Positions 14,101 to 26,800 of a stretch of DNA of 53,516 bases are shown here, one piece after another (positions within the stretch are counted from its first letter, which is position 1; every line of letters begins with the position of its first letter). Source of the DNA: Mnemiopsis leidyi (Eukaryota; Ctenophora; Tentaculata; Lobata; Bolinopsidae); NCBI GenBank assembly GCA_000226015.1, contig JH153345.1, positions 143,252-196,767 of the forward strand, written 5' to 3'. Position numbers and translations under genes: made by a program. Under the pieces are notes generated by a model. The model did no database searches. It was not told the origin of the DNA and was given only the letters and a program-made list of their open reading frames with translations.

Positions 14101-14408
14101 CCATGAAAGTGAGGGACAGCCGCAAACAATGCTCTTTCTCTTTACTGCTATCATATTGCAGCTGATAGCCTGCCCCAGGAGTGTATAGAATTTCAGATAA
14201 GGCAGATAAGGACGCTTGGAATTTTCCAAGCAGAAGGAGAAAAGGAAGAAAGTTGAGTAACATAGGTCACCTACCTGTTTGGTTCCTCCGCCAGTATGAT
14301 ATCTCTGTGAGTCCGGGGAGCATCCAGAAGTTTCGTCTTGTCAGGTGGTTCCGCTTGTTGTATCATTTCTACCGCCCATGACTTGACATCCGTCAGGAGG
14401 CGGTTCAT
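8119..14408 (-). CDS. DAB: Disabled-like PTB-domain endocytic adaptor
   Basis: Likely cytosolic clathrin adaptor that binds receptor tails through a PTB domain. Eleven exons by descending coordinate: 14408-14275, 13693-13269, 13015-12470, 11988-11603, 10963-10857, 10512-10336, 10030-9869, 9738-9600, 9218-9131, 8721-8537, 8247-8119; phases close to 825 codons plus stop. The PTB domain (about residues 180-318) has GILYKAKMIGS, GDKMAIDAMRDLK and ISYLAEDPEEKKVFGYIYNK, close to Disabled. The tail is low-complexity with adaptor motifs: DPVDLFDTL (651-659, clathrin-box-like), DDLFSLDF (671-678), NPF (800-802, EH-domain ligand) and FDPF (814-817, AP2 ligand). The ATG at 14408 is the first in its frame after a stop, but an acceptor-like TTTAG just upstream means more 5' exons are possible; 13500 is an alternative start. 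The roughly 170-residue N-terminal extension is unusual for Disabled. Confidence 0.8.
12470..13015 (-). other. PTB-domain exon of the Disabled-like gene
   Basis: One 546-base exon encodes nearly the whole phosphotyrosine-binding domain, from GILYKAK to past FHYMYDMRM, then an acidic and Glu/Lys-rich linker. Acceptor is CTGCAG at 13016-13021 and donor GTAAGT at 12469-12464. Conserved features are the first beta strand (YKAKMIG), the GDKM loop, the strand IFLRISIQGIHIL, FGYIY, and the C-terminal helix MKAVFHYMYDM that closes the peptide groove. Confidence 0.88.
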
Positions 14409-15152
14409 TCCCCTCCCATAGTCTCCTAAACTACAAACTAGAGTTCGACTACCGATCGTCAAAGTGTCGGCTCCCTAGTTCCTGCTGCATGCTCTGTGTC
14501 CGCCTCATTGGATGAGTTCTAACTACATTCCTTGAGCAGGTAGTGGAACACACACCGTCATGTGTGTGTTACAGTTACTGTACACGGTAGTGGTCGTGTC
14601 TTTTGCAATACACCATCTGTACACGCACTCATTTCAAATTTACAAAACAGTTGGTACTTTAAATTCCATTAAGTAAAACTTGCCGTTAGATGGCAGTATT
14701 GACGAGTAACGTCTGGCCGCGTTATCAGATTAATTATTTGAACAGCCTTTTAGCGAGAGCAGCATTTCTCGGGGTTTCTTGAAAAATTGTCGACTTAAAT
14801 CTGCTTCCAGTACAGCAAATATTACGAATTCGTTTCAAAACATTTTTCAGTTCAGCAATTTTTTTCTGAAATGTATTTCTTATTTCTATTCCTTGATTGA
14901 GGTGTAAAATCGTCGCTAAATTGAACTATAGGATTTCTCCTTTGCCGACAGAAAGCCGAGGTGACGTGTATGGACTATTTATATCACAGTCTGCATGCAC
15001 TATGTACCGATTATACCCGTATTGATAAAGCGAGATTTATATTTTGTTAGGCAGCTTGCATTCGACACAGTCCTGAGCTATATTTGGAGCTTCTGTATAC
15101 GTTGAATCGCCCGCCAATTCTGTAATGTGTACACTGTACAGTACAATAGACG

Positions 15153-15377
15153 CACGTGTGCGTCACGTGGTATCCAGTAGAAACCACGTGACCGCACCAC
15201 GTGCACACATCACATCCTGTGTTTAACTCCTGCCCGCACTGTTGCCGTGCAGTGTTGCATTATCAGCCCTCCTCGTTATCCCTCATTATCTGTATGACAA
15301 CTACGTGTGGATCACGTGACCATGGCAACACGTGTCTGCCTGGCCTGGTCACGTGGTTACCTGGGAAGTGGCACGTG
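15153..15377. promoter_or_regulatory. Cluster of eight CACGTG E-boxes
   Basis: CACGTG begins at 15153, 15164, 15185, 15198, 15313, 15329, 15350 and 15372: eight perfect palindromic E-boxes in 225 bp. This hexamer is the core site of bHLH-Zip factors (MYC/MAX, USF, MITF/TFE). It lies about 0.75 kb upstream of the Disabled-like start. Function is inferred. Confidence 0.6.
15316..15329. promoter_or_regulatory. X-box-like RFX site between two E-boxes
   Basis: GTGACCATGGCAAC fits the RFX consensus GTNRCC-N2-RGYAAC exactly. It overlaps the CACGTG at 15313 and the one at 15329. A related half site recurs at 18484-18492, next to another CACGTG. Confidence 0.5.
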
Positions 15378-18300
15378 GGACGGCAAAGCGCGCGCGGGTG
15401 TCCTACCGCACCGGCTGCAGCAATTCAGTGAGCTACTGTGTACTGCCGGGAGACGGGTTGTTGTGTATGTGTGTGGTCGGTTTTTCTCCGACTGAACCAT
15501 CCTGAATCTGAAATTACGAGGACACAGATACACGCCTTGACTTGCTTACTGTAGCTTTTGTTTGATCGTCTTATTCAGTCGACTTTCACGTGAGTAACAC
15601 AACTAAGTATTCACTGTCAGTTTCATCGTAGTTTCTACGCGATACCTTCATCCCGTGATCGAGAAGGTTGGTAGTGGTAAGATTTTAGCTCTTCTCACAA
15701 ATTTGCGGCATATAAGAATTTGCGATCATTTATTTCAAAAATGCTCGTTTTATTTTTAAATTTAGCGCCGTTTTTTTGTTGTCACTGCTTAGTTCTCTCC
15801 CGCAAATATTAAGATTTAAGTATTTGCAATAGCATCTTTCTGACCGCTGTCTGCATTCCAATAAACACGTTCCTTCTTTTACATATTATGTCAAATTTGA
15901 TTAGATATACATTAAACTCAAGGCCCCGGATAAGACTATAGAGCTGACTATAGAGGATGGCCGCATGCTCTCTCCCGTCCAAAACGAAACTGATTTCCAT
16001 TAACAGAGTGCCGGGTACCTGTCATCGACCTTCAGAATGTCGTTTCGTCATCAATCCCTGTCGTCACAACTAATTGAACAAAGATCCAGGTTATTCCTTA
16101 TCTCCTACACACATATTGGAGCATATCTCTGGCCTTTCTTGTTCCATCAAGAGAAGTTTGACATTCCTTGCCCGCCAGTGTAAGTTACTCCTTTTCAACA
16201 GTTAGAGGGGTCAGTGTGTACTCTGACTTAAGTTGGACGTACCCCCAGAGAGTCTGCTTGGCAGGTCGTTATGCTAATTGCACGTGTAGGATTGTTATGT
16301 AGTGTTCAATTGTAATGCGCTGGCTATTCCGGGCTGAGCAGTCTACTTCTCCAGATTCCGCACGTTCTTGTCCGTTTTTGTAGTGATCCAACGTTTAACG
16401 TTCCTTTTTCTCAGCCACCTTAAATCAGTTTATTTCCTGGGAGAATGAGGTTTAAGGACTACAAATTGTTGTGATCACTGTAGTATTATCTGTTAATTTG
16501 ATATGACTCATATTTCCTCATCCATATCCAGAAATACATGATCTTCTCATTAATGATTACACTTTCTGTAGTGGTTACAACATCTTATATGACGCGATCT
16601 AGGTTACCTACCCGTCCTCCATTGAAATCCGAATAAGACTTGGGATCCATCATTCCTTAAATAGGAATTCCAATTAGTCTGATCGGGTAATATAGAAGCG
16701 GTCTGGGGTAATTTGAACACTAATTGATGCAATTAAAGTTTATGTTTCGATTATAAGTGCATGACTTACGAAATACGTCCTACAACCTACTTCACTTGGC
16801 TTAAGATATATCTGCGATTGTATCCAAATTTGTGGTATCTTGAAAGGCGATACCGTGGATTACTGCCACTCTTGTTGCCCGGCGCTTAATTTCCAAGTCT
16901 TCACAGGTCCCTTTCTGGGTCAGTTCACTGCTAACGGATTTTATCTTCATCTCCGTTGCTTCTATGCATCTTTCCAGCTTCTTCGTTTTTTTAATCAATT
17001 ATTTCTAGCTTATCATTGTATGGCTCGTTTGAATAACTTTTGCCAAGGGCACACTGCGTAGCCACGTGTACTTCCTTTTTACTCATTAACCCCTATATAG
17101 CTATATATCTAGGATCTGTTTCTATATCTCAATCAGTTTCAACAGATGACAAGTTCTGCTATTCGATCCGTCTGATTCAATTAAACAGAGAGTATCGCTG
17201 TAAGGTACAGGTGCAAGTTGATTGAGTGTAGACAGCTTGGGTGTGTTTCGGTGTTTGGACTAAACTTTTGTTTTAACAGCTGTCACCCTCTAATTGTCTG
17301 CTGGTTTGTCCGCCTGTTCTTTGGACCTGCTGTCTTTTAGTAAACCTTCACTCTTTTCACAATCTCGTGATTTTTCGGGGTTCTGTTACCAATTTCTCGG
17401 CATATCACGCACGTATGAACGAATGCTGTGCTAATAGCCATCGCCATGGTTACAACAGTTTACGAAACTTGTTCCAAATGGCGAATGTTTCCATTTGAAA
17501 AGCTTCCCAAAATTTCCCCTCCCCTGTCGACATAACAGAACCAGCTCTCTCTTCCCGCCCAATTTCCAGGAAAATTAATTGCATTAATGGCAAATAGTAG
17601 ACCTCTACTGAAATTCTATCGTTACATCTGATTTTATGTTTCAGGAGATATGATAAATTCCGGAATGTTACAATGTGTGTATAACTGTTCTGTGTTTGTA
17701 CTGGAAGATTTCAGGCGGAATCTCTGATCTTGCTAACTTTGTGTGCTTGTTGGCCCGTCCTTTATACGGTCGGCTGCAGCCCGGCCTCAGTGTGGAAGTT
17801 ATTCTTAACTCTGATCTAAGTAATTACAGCAGTATCTGGTGTACATGTTAGCGACATCTGTTTTATTGCGGACTTGAGAGTCCTCCCTCCTGCAAGACTT
17901 GGTTGAAATTGTCGGCCGTGTTTGCGGTGAGAACTGATAAAACGTATGGCAATGACAATACTGGCTTTTAGGGGGTGTGACCCAAAAAACCGAAGGCTGC
18001 AATCCCAAATTTTGGACTGTGTTTTCGGGTTTATCGGACTTCCTTTTCTTCAATTTTTTTTGTCGAATTTTTGGATTGATGACTTAGAAGTATTTTTATA
18101 GGATTTAAAAGTCTATCACGGACTTTTTGGGCATTTTGTTTAGTATAAGGCATTTTTTGTTCATTATATCTTCTAAAGTTTTGACCTTCGATGGTAACAC
18201 AGTTTTGAAAGACTGAAATTTGCCGGGGAAAACGATTTAAATTTGGGACTGTTTTTTGGGTTTCATTTAAAGCCCCGCTAGGATTGAGGATTCTGTACAT

Positions 18301-18495
18301 CTGCATAAGTATACTGCATACAGTATGTCAGTTTTGTAGGACTGATACTCTCATCATCTGCCTAACTACCAGTCTCTCATTTGTCTCTCACATAACCGAC
18401 AGCAGTCTCATCTCCTCATCTCATTGCTTGTCGAGCCCTCCCACCCGACCTCATAACAAGCTCACACTCGATACGCCCCGCTGTCATGGCAACAC

Positions 18496-18524
18496 GTCAC
18501 GTGACATTTTGATTATCTCACGTG
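18496..18524. promoter_or_regulatory. CLEAR-like GTCACGTGAC plus second E-box
   Basis: A perfect GTCACGTGAC is at 18496-18505 and TCACGTGAC at 18518-18526. GTCACGTGAC is the consensus CLEAR element bound by TFEB/MITF-type factors in animals. Function is inferred. Confidence 0.4.
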
Positions 18525-19120
18525 ACTGATGAGAGACTCAAGTTTCCAAGGTGATGTATATATACAGGAGATAAGGACCGGGCGTCAGCTCAATTCAACG
18601 TGCCCCCTACAGACTCTGCGTGTAAAATTGATTGCTCTCTCCATCGTCGCTTATATTCGCCTGTCATCCTCCGATGTGCTTCGTTTTGTTACACAGACCG
18701 CTTTTGTTACACAATATTCAATATATCTGTAACACGGTAAAATAGCCAAGTTAAGTGTTTGTTTTGTTAAGAGTATTCAGCGATAACAAGCTCAAACAGG
18801 CCCCGGTCCGCTCATGAACTCATTTACCTCGAAATGTCAGCATTCCTCCCGACTTAATCTCGCATAAATTGAATTTCTGTGATAACAATATTACGAAGAC
18901 ATTTCTCTTGTCTTGCCAAAATCCTATATCCGATTCCCGCGTAACCCAAACATTCTTATTTAGTTATTGCTTTAACAAGTCGACAGGTATTTGATATTTC
19001 TATTTTCCTTTTGGCTTTTTAGGTCTCCCTTCAAAGTTTCTGGTTTGTATAAGTACATTTTAGTAGGAAGTAACGGCAACACAGTGTGGATTTTGCTTGT
19101 GTACCAAGCGTGTAACGCGT

Positions 19121-19167
19121 CACGTGTCACGTGTAGAGTGACGTCACGTGCCCTGCAAGGTCACGTG
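19121..19167. promoter_or_regulatory. Cluster of four CACGTG E-boxes
   Basis: CACGTG begins at 19121, 19128, 19145 and 19162, 1.7 kb upstream of the PPM1D-like start codon. A TGACGTCA-type CRE overlaps it (TGACGTCA at 19139-19146). Confidence 0.55.
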
Positions 19168-19895
19168 ATTGCATTGCCGCGCTTTTCATGCTTCCTTGCC
19201 AGCTGCAGTGGCTAAAAAGTGTTGTGTGCTGTGTATGTACATTTGAAAAAAATGTACGATCATTGCAGTACGCAGAACTTCCTTGTGTTTTGCTTTCACT
19301 TAGTTTTTTGCCAAAAAAGTTAGTTGAAAATTTCGACTGACGTCTTTCTTCATTTCTATATTATTGATAAACCACTTTGAACAGTGTTTTACGCTCGACC
19401 AAATTTTGTCATGAAATTGTTCCGAAGTCCGAACTACCCGACTTTTAAACTAGTCAATATAATTTTAAAGTTTAATCGCTCGGATTGCTGACCAATCACC
19501 GATTTAACCACATTCACTCTTTTCGTGCCTATAAGTACCCTCCATTTAACAAGACCTTATACATCGCAGTACATGGCATGTACATATTAACGTTGTTCTT
19601 TACATTCTTTTCATTTTGCTGTAAACATTTAGATGAATGTGTGGCTCTATCAATTTCTTCCTATACATAAATCCCACGTATTGCACAATATACATTGTAT
19701 AATGTACATTGTATATAAACTCCTGTAAATTGTAATGCCCCCAACCCCACAACATTATTAGCATACCAAGGTTTGAGTTTTTAAGGTTTACTTTAAAAGT
19801 AAGATGAACCTTATAAAGATGATTTTATTTGTTAAACCATTTCTTTTGTATGATTGCTTCAAGTGAAATTCTCTTAAATTTCTATGAATTGTTAA

Positions 19896-20036
19896 CCTCA
19901 CATTTACTCTTGTACTTTCTATTCTATAAACATACTCTTGTACATTCTATTCTATACACATACTCTTGTACATTCTATTCCATACACACACACTTGGACA
20001 TTCTATCCTTTACACACACACTTGTACATTTAGAAT
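19896..20036. repeat. Imperfect 27-bp tandem repeat
   Basis: Five to six diverged copies of a CTCTTGTACATTCTATTC phrase separated by ATACACA. No coding support. Confidence 0.7.
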
Positions 20037-20873
20037 CCTACTTAGAACACCTCCCCATCCTTACCACGAGGTCACCCACGTGACTAGATAGGTTCCTATA
20101 ACTGTGCCAACTACTCACTTCTTTTATTCGCTACAACTGGTCCTTGCTACAATTGTTTTACTTTCTGACCGACCACCTTATCAAATCATCTTTTTCCTGA
20201 TCTTTCTCTTCATGTTACCACCGAAAAACTTCAGGCGAAGTAAGGGCTTGATAAACTTTTCCTACACCTTACCGTGTTTTTGGGAATTCAATTTGGCATT
20301 TTGCCAGCTCTGAAATTCGACAGTTTTTTTCACTCATTTCACTCGTAACCATCACGTTGCAAAGACGATGCAATCACGTTAGCTCAGTAGAACATTAACG
20401 CATGAGCATTGAGCCGCTCTGAGACACAGCTTGCCCTCTTTTCCAGGATAAATACTTTACTGTTTTCTGACGCAAACAACTTGGCATTCTGGCAGCGCGA
20501 ACTTTTCTGACATGTCGATATTTAAATTCTGCCGTGGCTTTAGCTCCGATTTTTGTACTGAAACGTTGTTGCAATCAGTGTACTTCCTAAATTCAGTATA
20601 CACTTTGTACATACACAATGTGATGTACATACACTATGCACTGTATACAAGTAATGTAATGTATACTACAAATATATCACTGTACACTAGATGTACACTG
20701 TACACATTACTAACTCCATCTGTACAATCAGGAAAGTGAAATGTCCGGATAACACCAAACCTCCCCCTACTCGCCCACCCTCCCCCTCTCTCTCGTTCTC
20801 TGTGGTCCGGTGTGTGTGCCCCCGTGTTGAGTGCTGACTGTCCCGATATCAACACTACTACCCCCTACCCAAC

Positions 20874-23800
20874 ATGGAAGGTAGGTTGATTAGCAGGAAC
20901 AGTTCATACTAGTTATATTTTATCTTCAGTTGTAAAAATCATCCTACGCACGTCTTAAAAACATCATTCTCTCGCTGTTTCACCGACAGGTGATATGAGA
21001 TATGACAAACAGCTACTGTATAATATATACTGTATACTGTATATTGTCTAATGTACTATGTATACTGTTTAATGTACTATGTATACTGTATAATGTACAT
21101 TCCCTACAAGACATAAATCCCCACCTTCCGCCAGGATTCAGCGTGAGAGCGAGTGTGTCCCAGCACCAGGGCGGCAGAGCCTACATGGAGGACTTCTCCT
21201 CCGTGACTGTTGACGCCGACAACCAGGAGGCGTGTTTTGCCGTCTACGACGGACACGGCGGTCACGACGCCGCCTACTTTTGTCAGCGCAATCTCTGGCA
21301 CAACATCAGGTAATTGTTACTTTGTCTGTTTGTGTTTATATTTGTGAAACCAGCTCCTTGTTGATATGCAGATTTTTCAGTTCCGTATGACAGTGCTTCA
21401 AGATGAAATTCTGATCGCTTTAAAATTTTACAAATTCTGAATTTCAAATCTTAAAAGTTATATCTTATAACCCAAATCTTTCCAGGAAACAGAAACAGTT
21501 TCACAGCAAGGACGAGGAGAAAGTGAGGACAGCTCTTCAGATGGGGTTTGCAGACACTCAACGTTCCATGTGGAACAACATCGGTCAGTTGTAGATTACC
21601 GTCTATCATTCATTCACTTTCTCTCATTTATGGGCCCTCATTCAATCATTTTTATAATGTATTCTAGTATAGATTTCTTAGTCACGCAATGATGAGTTTT
21701 TATTCATAAAATTCCCCATGTATTGCCAGTAAGATGAAAAGAATACTCAATATTCAAAAATTATAAATTCCCCATGCATGTGTTGGCAGCAATATGTTAA
21801 GAATAACATACCACCTTATCTAACCCACCTTCTCCCCCAGAAAAGTGGTCTAAACACCGGAGCGGTCTGTACAACAGCACGGCAGGGACTACTGCTAGTC
21901 TGGTCGTTGTCAGGGGCAACAAGCTCATTGTGGCTCACGTGGGAGATTCTACCGTCACCCTCACTCGCAGTGGTACGTTGTGAGTTTGTACCGCTGTGTC
22001 TCAACTTGTTTGTGTGTGTCTCAACTTGTTTGTGTGTGTCTCAATTTGTTTGTGTGTGTCTCAATTTGTTTGAGTGTGTCTCAAATGTGCTATTATCTCA
22101 GTGATCCATCACCTCTAAAATAGGTTATACAGCCTCGCATTTACCTGGTGAAACATCTAAGAACACTGTTCATCACGTGTCTTTAAAAACTGTTCTGACA
22201 ACTGTTCCGCACCTTACTTTTGGATACAAATGCTTGGTTACATATATTAAGAAAGTTCAGCACTGGGTCCATAAAATATTACTTTAATTTAGAATATTTG
22301 ATAACAAATTCAACTGTCTGAACTAGAATTAATTATACCTTCTCCTGTTTCATAATACTGAACAGCAAGTTGCTCAGACTTCAGTCTAAGCTTATCGATA
22401 CAACAGCCTGATAAGACCTCTCTTGTTTCAAATAATACGCCGTCTCTCAGCTGTTGTCCTGAAGATTTAACATACACTAGACCACCTCAACTAACACATC
22501 TCAAGTCTCATCACATCTCCATTTACTTGTCCCAGTCTGAGTGAAACCCCCGCCCGCCACTGTCCCCCCTCGTTTCATTTCACCCCTACTACCAACCACG
22601 TGTCACTATCCTGCCACCGCCCCACCTTCCTCAGGGTGGCACGTGAGCAGCACTTTACAGACGATCAGACACACAAACTGCCTCATGCCTTTATATCTCA
22701 TGAAACAAGTTTCGAGCGGAGATCTTGATCTGAGTATGGAAGTTACGCTCGCCATGCAATTTTCTGCACTCTTCATTAATAGTCAACCTAATTTTAGCAG
22801 TTTTGCCAATTACTAGCCTCCTTTATACCAATTGCTTAATATTTTGGTCTCACAGAAATTGATTATACTGTTCGCTCCTCTGGGCTCATTACAAGCGCTC
22901 ACTGATCTGTTTTGTCCGCAACTTGCCTTGTCCTCCCCTGAGGGTGGCCTGTTTGCCGGAGTGTCCTCTGTCCCATTAGCAGGGAGCGTGCTCTAGCTTG
23001 CTCCTGGCAGGTTCTAATGAGGCTAATCCGGCTAATTAGTCAGCAGGTTGTGTGATGTGTGAGGTGCAGGAGGTATTTAGCCCTTACCGGTACCCTCTCA
23101 TCCTGCTAGTAGGTGTGAGTAACTGCAACATTATATCTGTCACGTGACTTTACTGCAACTACAGTGGGTTGGGGAGAGTCTGACGTTTCACGTTCTGATC
23201 TGTCAGGGCTGATGAGCTATAACTAGTATAGATGTTGATAACAATGCAATCTGCACCACAACTTGCATGATACTATTCAACTTAATTGGTGCCCAATTAA
23301 CTTGCATGACACACGTATCTTCATTGAAATAAGTTCCCACGTTCTTCCTTTCCAAGCAGATTTCTACAAAGCTCCTCCCGCCTCTACCTTTAATATTAAC
23401 ACAGATACATAGGCGTGTCTCTGAGAACTTGTGAGATCGTCCAATCCGTTACCGGGGTTACCATCACGTGGTAGCAGTAATTGTCACGTGCCTGCACTTC
23501 TGATCACGTGTCACGCCTCCGGGATCAGTTGGAGAGAACACGTGGTAGGAAGTGTGCTAATTGTGCACTTCAAGCAGATACGGGTCTCGCTTAGCTTGGA
23601 GCTGCTGTCCGATATTACAGGTCTCTATGTGAAGGAGTCGAGATATTAGAGACAGAGTTATTCAAAGGTCGTAGCTTCAAAATACAATAGTACCGGCTGA
23701 GTTTGAAATTTGTATCCATTCCGTCGAGAGAAAGAAAGCCAGGCTTTATGGGATGAAAATATAACCCAAATTTACTGCAGATCAGAGTTTTGAAGGAGTT

Positions 23801-26800
23801 CAAGTAGATCCCGATCCTTAAGTAATTTAGTAAGCTTTACAACTACACACATCTGTACACTATAAATATCCTTCCCAAGAACCTCCTAAAAAGTAAAACT
23901 TATTAGAGTACGTGTTACCAAACTCCTTCAGCAGTCTCTGAAAGTTTCAGAGTTCAGGTACAAAATCATGGTGAATATGGTGAACAGTTCATTATCAGAG
24001 AATCCCTCCCTCTCCGACCACATTGTATATTCAGCTGCATGCCATGGCTAGCTAACGCCTCCCCAAAGATACGGCGCCTACAAAATTAACATGGAAGCCG
24101 TTGTGGTGTCAGCAAGCATTTTGCTGAAGGAGACTGTAGAATTCCTCCGAGAAACCTGAATGTTGCACTTAGATCTTTAACTGTGCAGCCATAGAGCTCA
24201 GATATTGATTTTAAAATGGGTGGGTTGGTCACTTCTATTCATGGTTTGGTTGCAATACGGTCAAAGTGCAAACTTCCGAGTTTTCAACTTTACTCAACAG
24301 ATGATATCTCTGACACCATATCTTTACTTTTGATTCAGACAATAACTATGCATTAGTCGACCACGCTACAGATTATTTCGAGCATGCTGGGAGAAACTTT
24401 ACTAAATTTCTGGCAAGGCTCATTTTCATCTTTCCAGTGTACATTGACTGTGTAGTGTGTATTGTGTATTGTACAGTGTGTACTGTGTAGTATGTACTGC
24501 GTAGTGTGTATTGTGTACTGTGTATTGTGTATTGTACAGTGTGTACTGTGTAGTCCTATGTACTGTTTAGTGTGTATTGTGTGTAGTTTGTACTGGGTGG
24601 TGTGTATTGTGTACTGTGTATTGTGTACCTACTTGGTAAATTGTGTCTTGTGTATTGTTTATTGTGCACAGCGTATTGTAGACCTACAAATTGTAAACAG
24701 TATACTGCTTACCTACATGATAACACTGTTTACCTACATGATGAATGGGACGTTACAACATTGTATCTATTAAGAAGTAACAATGACTCTGGAGGACTAT
24801 TTAAATTTGGCGGGCAGCAGGACGAGGAGTGAAGTAAGAGTATAGCTGGATGTGTACTCCGTGTGTAAAGGAGTATCGAGTTTCTCTGACAAAGTGGCTA
24901 ACTTTGTGTTCTAGTAAATTGAAGGCGAGGTAATCAGGCGGGGATAAGATAGTAATACGATGGGTAACAAGAGTGAGCTTGGTAGAACAGGATAGACTAG
25001 ATAGAATGGATGGATGTTAGATAGAAAGAAGGGTGCAGCTAGGGAAATCTCACAAGATGTGTGGCTAGTTCACCTGTTCCCATTGTTCAACTCTCCTGAT
25101 ACGTCCACAGCTCCCCGGATGCGGAGCTATTTATAATTATCCGCCCAACAGAAGGAAGCTTTTTAGTACCCTGGGCGTCACGTGTACTGTCACATGCTGT
25201 ACTTTGTTGTTGCTATTGGTTACCCCAGAGTCACGTGCGTGGATCTATTTGTTTTTATTAGTTGTTTTGGTGTCTCGTGACGGCAATGGACGGCCAGTTG
25301 TGTAGGTTAAAAATTTAGTGGTTTAGGGTAAGGTTTCCTGCTATGCGTGTATGTAAACGTTTGTTTGTTTGTTTGTATGTGCAAGAATATAAAATGTTAT
25401 GTAGATACCTAAGTACCTAAATATACATACATTTATGCAAGTTGGTGTTATTGTTTGTCCCAAATCGTGTGTTTCTACCTAATTTCAAACAGCTGCCGTT
25501 AAAATTGACTTTTTATTACCGGGTAAATGTACTCTGATATGGCGCTCAGACATCACCCTTGTTTTTTGTTTACCTTCCTGATCCGAAGATTTTAAACTTC
25601 TGAACTTCAAACCAGCAAAACTTTTAAAATTTCACGACCCCAAAAGTGCAGTCAACTGTTACGTGTAAACATCATTTAAACTGACCACTGCACATTCCAA
25701 AATACAAAGTTTTGTGTAAAATGTACAAATTTGACTGACTTCCTTCCTGTGTAAACTGTTTAAACAGTGGAGACTAATTTCAGTAAGACTTAGAGACTGT
25801 CACGTCACATAGTTGGAATGTGATGCTATTAAAGTGGAGTTCTCAATCTTCAAATTACTTTGATTCATCTGATGACCGAGTTTGCTCTTCGTGATCCAAT
25901 TTGGGGTCTTACTCAGAGGAACGGAAAATTAAATTCGGTAGATCCAGGACTGCCCTTAATTCCTTACATTAACAGAGCAATTCGGTGTTCAAATTCATAA
26001 CGGCCGTGGCCGTGGCAGTCCGAATTCAGTTGATGATAGTTCGAAAAGTCGTAAAGGAAGAAAACAAGGAAATTAGGAACTGTAATGTTGTAAAAGAATA
26101 AATCAATAAACTGTACTGTTGTTTAAAACTAATTCAATAAACTCCAAAACTCCAAACCTAACTCTACAATCCTCAGATTCGAACACGTTAAAGACGATCC
26201 AGATCACAGAGGAACACAAACCCAACTCCCCCCTGGAACAAGCTCGGATAGAGAGTACTGGAGGTCGAGTGGAGAAGCGAGGTTCGGTACACCGGGTTGC
26301 CTGGAAACGTGTCAGACAGCCTCACAAGGGTCCTGTCCGTCGCAGCACTACTTTTGAAGTGGTATGTTGGGTAATTGGGATCTTCAACGATTTGCAGGGA
26401 TTCCTGCAATTTTTCTTGCTAAAAACTTCGATTTATGAATTTGCCTTGTTTCGTCGAACAAAACTTCTCACTTCCTTGCTAAGGCTCTCTGTAGTCTGTA
26501 CTTGCCCCGACTTGCCACATTTATTTCGACACGTAATTCAATATTACGTGAGCATACTAGAGACTAGATGACGTGAGTTTAGCGGTCACGTGACATAGTG
26601 TAATCTGCAGGTCCCCTTCCTGGCCGTCTCCCGAGCTCTAGGCAACCTGTGGAGTTACGATTACTTCACCAAGAAGTACACCGTCTCCCCGGAACCCGAC
26701 ATCTGTATCAGAGATCTTACTCATGGGGTTGACAGGTCAGTCTTTGTTTTGTTTTTCTTTATTTTTCATATTAGATACCACGTTAGTTTTGCTCTTCCGC

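Larger units (their letters stand above)
14409..20873. other. Divergent intergenic region with E-box clusters
   Basis: Separates the 5' end of the Disabled-like gene (-) from the start of the PPM1D-like gene (+). I see no supported exon. It holds dense CACGTG clusters, an X-box-like site and TGTACA-rich repeats, so it probably contains promoter elements for one or both genes. Short minus-strand frames (for example 16801-16998, Lys/Glu-rich) lack any splice or family support. Confidence 0.6.
21973..26176. other. Long intron 4 of the PPM1D-like gene
   Basis: A 4.2-kb intron between phase-matched exons. It holds the 20-bp minisatellite at 22001, several CACGTG sites (four at 23465-23544, one CLEAR-like site at 23139-23148) and TGTGTAC-type repeats at 24436-24690. 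No exon of this or another gene was found. Confidence 0.7.

Noticed and set aside
16801-16998. Minus-strand Lys/Glu-rich, coiled-coil-like frame
   Set aside because: Short, no splice sites or homologue recognised; composition alone is weak evidence.
18031-18306. Minus-strand 91-codon frame, Asn/Lys rich
   Set aside because: AT-rich chance frame with no homology or splice support.
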